Positions 61,732 to 64,000 of a stretch of 64,000 bases of DNA are shown here, one piece after another. A model generated the notes under the pieces. The model saw nothing but the letters and a program-made list of their open reading frames with translations. It had not been told where the DNA came from and made no database searches. Source of the stretch: Pseudoduganella flava (GTDB taxonomy: Bacteria; Pseudomonadota; Gammaproteobacteria; Burkholderiales; Burkholderiaceae_D); NCBI RefSeq assembly GCF_007830495.1, contig NZ_VLKW01000005.1:243641-307640 (forward strand). Direction: 5' to 3'. Numbering within the stretch: the first letter of the stretch is position 1; every line of letters starts with the position of its first letter. Made by a program: the position numbers and the translations under genes.

Positions 61732-64000
61732 ATGCGACATCTTGCCCTCCCCGCCCTTGGCCTGCTGGCCGCGACGGGTGTCCACGCCGCCGATCAAACC
61801 ATCGTCGTCACCGGCCAGCGCGTCAGCCTGGCCCGTGCGATCGCCGCCCAGGAAAAAGCGGACAACATCGTGTCCGTCGTCTCGTCCGACGACATCGGCG
61901 GCCTGCCGGACAAGAACGCGGCCGAGGCGCTGGCCCGCCTGCCGGGCGTCGCCGTGCAGCGCGACCAGGGCGAAGGCCGCTACGTGACCGTGCGCGGGCT
62001 GGACGCCGACCTGAACGCCGTCACGATCAATGGCGCACTGGTGCCGTCGCCGGAAGCGACGCGCCGCGCCGTGGCGCTGGACGTGCTGCCGGCGGGCCTG
62101 ATCCGCACGCTGGAAGTGACCAAGACGCTGACGCCGGACCAGGATGCGAATTCGCTGGGCGGCTCCGTCGAAGTGAAGACGCTGTCCGCGTTCGACCTGC
62201 CGGGCAGCCTGCTCAGCGTGGGCGCCGGCGCCAGCCGCGATACCAACACGGACCAGACCAGCCCATCGGCCAACGTGCTGTGGGCGCAGCGCTTCGCCGA
62301 CGGCAAGCTGGGCGTTGCTGCCGGGCTGTCCGGCGAAAAGCGCAAGTTCGGTTCCGACAACGTCGAGACGGGCGGCGCATGGAACGGCAACCGCCTGGCC
62401 GGTTTCGAGCTGCGCGACTACCTGCCGGTCCGCGAGCGCTATGCGGCCGCACTGAACCTCGACTGGCGCCCGGATGCGGCGCAGAGCTATGCGCTGCGCA
62501 GTTTCGTCAGCCGCTTCTCGGACGACGAAGTGCGCGACCGCCTCACCGTCAGCAATATCAAGACGGACGACCTGGCGGAAGGCCAGACGGCCGGCGCCCG
62601 CGTCGAACGGCGCCTGCGCCAGCGCAAGTACACGCAGGAGATCCGCTCGCTGACGGCATCCAGCGACGTGCGCCTGGACGCGTGGCGCCTGCATGCGGAA
62701 GCGGCGGCGAGCCGCGCCACCGATGACACGCCCGAGTCGATCAACGATGCGCGCTTCCGCGGCAGCTTCACGGGGATCGGCTTCACGAACACGATGGCGC
62801 CGCGGCTGATCGCACCTGCCGCCGTGTTCGATCCGGCCAACTACACGCTGAACGCGATCACGCTGCAGCAGCGCTATTCCGAGGACCGCGCGAAACACGT
62901 GCGGCTGGACCTGGGCCGCGACATCGAGTCGGGCGACTGGCGCACGGCGGTCAAGTTCGGCGCCAAGGCGAGCCGCCGCGACAAGGATAACGACACGAAC
63001 CAGTGGGCGTACAACAGCTCCAAGACGTCCAGCGGCAACTACTGGGGCGCGGGCCCGACGACACTGGCCGGCTTCGTCCGCGGCGATAGCCTCGACTACG
63101 CACTGGGCAAGATCGGCCAGGCGATCGACCCGGCCGCCGTGCGTGCCCGTATCGCGGCACTGCCCCGCGCCGGCGCGCAACTGGCCGCGGAGTCGGCACT
63201 GAACGACTTCGCGATGAGCGAGGACATCGACGCGGCGTACGTGCAGGGCACCGTGGCGCGCGGCGACTGGTCCGTGCTGGCCGGCGTGCGCGGTGAACGC
63301 ACGCGCTTCGATGCGCTGGGCGCGCAAGTGAACGGCACGGCCGTCACGCCGCGCCAGGCCAGCCGCTCGTACACGAACTGGCTGCCGACCGTGCAGGCCC
63401 GCTTCGACCTGGACCGCAGCACCAGCGTGCGCGCCGCCTGGAGCAACGCCGTCGTCCGCGCCAACTTCAGCCAGCTGGCCCCCGGCATCAGCCTGGCCAG
63501 CACGACGGAGGCGACGATCGGCAATCCGGACCTGGCGCCGTTGAAGTCGCACAACCTGGACCTGGGCATCGAACGGGTGCTGGGCAACGACGGCACGATG
63601 TCGGCCTACGTCTTCCACAAGGACATCAGCAACTTCACGTATGCGACGAACCTGGCCGGCAGCGGCCGGTGGGCCGGCTACACGACGGCAACGTCGTACG
63701 CGAACGGCGATAGCGCCAAAGTAAAGGGCATCGAGCTGTCCTGGCAGCAGAGCCTGCGCATGCTGCCCGCGCCGTTCAACGGCCTGCTGGTGGGCGTGAA
63801 CGGCGCGTTCACGAGCTCCGATGCGCGCATCGACAGCTTCGATGCGGCAGCCGGCAAGCGCGCCACGCGCACGATCCGCATGCCGGGCCAGTCGAACCGC
63901 ATGGCGAACCTGATGGTCGGCTACGAGATGGGCCCGATCAGCACACGGCTGGCCGTCAACTACAAGTCCCCTTACCTGCTGGAGCTGGGCGACGACGTGC
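61732..64000 (+). CDS. TonB-dependent receptor (partial, runs off the window)
   Basis: At least 756 residues are encoded without a stop to the right edge. A signal peptide (MRHLALPALGLLAATGVHA, cut near residue 20) is followed by a short TonB-box-like QTIVVTGQR, and a plug domain with AEALARLPGVAVQRDQGEG and YVTVRGLDADLNAVTING. Beta-barrel strands follow. The style (KADNIVSVVSSDDIGGLPDKN) is that of Xanthomonas/Caulobacter-type receptors, often for oligosaccharides or other large ligands. No substrate can be assigned. The C-terminal barrel is missing only because the window ends. Confidence 0.93.
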   Translation, partial: MRHLALPALGLLAATGVHAADQTIVVTGQRVSLARAIAAQEKADNIVSVVSSDDIGGLPDKNAAEALARLPGVAVQRDQGEGRYVTVRGLDADLNAVTINGALVPSPEATRRAVALDVLPAGLIRTLEVTKTLTPDQDANSLGGSVEVKTLSAFDLPGSLLSVGAGASRDTNTDQTSPSANVLWAQRFADGKLGVAAGLSGEKRKFGSDNVETGGAWNGNRLAGFELRDYLPVRERYAAALNLDWRPDAAQSYALRSFVSRFSDDEVRDRLTVSNIKTDDLAEGQTAGARVERRLRQRKYTQEIRSLTASSDVRLDAWRLHAEAAASRATDDTPESINDARFRGSFTGIGFTNTMAPRLIAPAAVFDPANYTLNAITLQQRYSEDRAKHVRLDLGRDIESGDWRTAVKFGAKASRRDKDNDTNQWAYNSSKTSSGNYWGAGPTTLAGFVRGDSLDYALGKIGQAIDPAAVRARIAALPRAGAQLAAESALNDFAMSEDIDAAYVQGTVARGDWSVLAGVRGERTRFDALGAQVNGTAVTPRQASRSYTNWLPTVQARFDLDRSTSVRAAWSNAVVRANFSQLAPGISLASTTEATIGNPDLAPLKSHNLDLGIERVLGNDGTMSAYVFHKDISNFTYATNLAGSGRWAGYTTATSYANGDSAKVKGIELSWQQSLRMLPAPFNGLLVGVNGAFTSSDARIDSFDAAAGKRATRTIRMPGQSNRMANLMVGYEMGPISTRLAVNYKSPYLLELGDDV

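Noticed and set aside
1..64000. Prophage, insertion sequence or integrative element
   Set aside because: No transposase, integrase, phage structural gene or target-site duplication was found in the window.

Overview
The window is high-GC, densely coded DNA from a betaproteobacterium, most likely Oxalobacteraceae and close to Massilia/Telluria. The pointers are the tig-clpP-clpX / lon-hupB-tRNA(Val)-tRNA(Asp)x2 block, the hpnCDE squalene genes, a thrC-moeA-moaD block, a cyanophycin operon, a Phc-type quorum-sensing operon and GGGTCxGACCC palindromic repeats. The placement rests on gene content and order, not on a search.

Layout. (1) 1-7.6 kb: protein quality control and tRNAs, all on the minus strand: tRNA-Leu, tig, clpP, clpX, lon, hupB, tRNA-Val and two tRNA-Asp, separated by clear intrinsic terminators. 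A 15-bp tandem repeat lies at the left edge. (2) 7.9-12.2 kb: an RND efflux pump with its lipoprotein adaptor, without an outer-membrane channel or regulator nearby. (3) 12.3-17.3 kb: hpnC-hpnD-hpnE (farnesyl diphosphate to squalene), a 40-residue membrane peptide, a DUF1700 membrane protein and a GIN-domain protein. (4) 17.5-27.8 kb: a six-gene ebo cluster (order A-B-D-E-F-C), a monooxygenase-like/VOC fusion gene broken by an in-frame amber codon, and two genes that together look like a VioB (iminophenyl-pyruvate dimer synthase) homologue split in two. The ebo cluster is known for moving an aromatic precursor to the periplasm in scytonemin synthesis, and VioB couples two aryl-pyruvate imines in violacein synthesis, so the pairing suggests an undescribed aromatic-dimer metabolite system. 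This is the main candidate novelty.

(5) 27.8-44.8 kb: a flavoprotein; a PstS-like binding protein next to a HAMP/GAF/GGDEF/EAL/REC protein; moaD-moeA-thrC; sdaA; tdh-kbl with a divergent XRE-cupin regulator and likely operators; a secreted nuclease; a WYL regulator; a LysE exporter and several small conserved proteins. (6) 44.8-49.7 kb: a four-gene operon of methyltransferase, membrane kinase, receiver-kinase and response regulator, matching phcB-phcS-phcR-phcQ of Ralstonia, which makes and senses 3-hydroxy fatty acid methyl esters. A flavodoxin-fold reductase lies divergently and is followed by a GT1-type glycosyltransferase.

(7) 52.5-59.5 kb: one operon of a haem-oxygenase-like di-iron oxidase, an NPPY methyltransferase, an isoaspartyl peptidase, cyanophycinase and cyanophycin synthetase. 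The last three form a synthesis and degradation cycle for the Asp-Arg polymer; the first two are unexplained and may tailor the polymer or its products. (8) 59.6-64 kb: an AraC-type regulator translationally coupled to a membrane protein with a degenerate GGDEF domain, then a TonB-dependent receptor that runs off the right edge.
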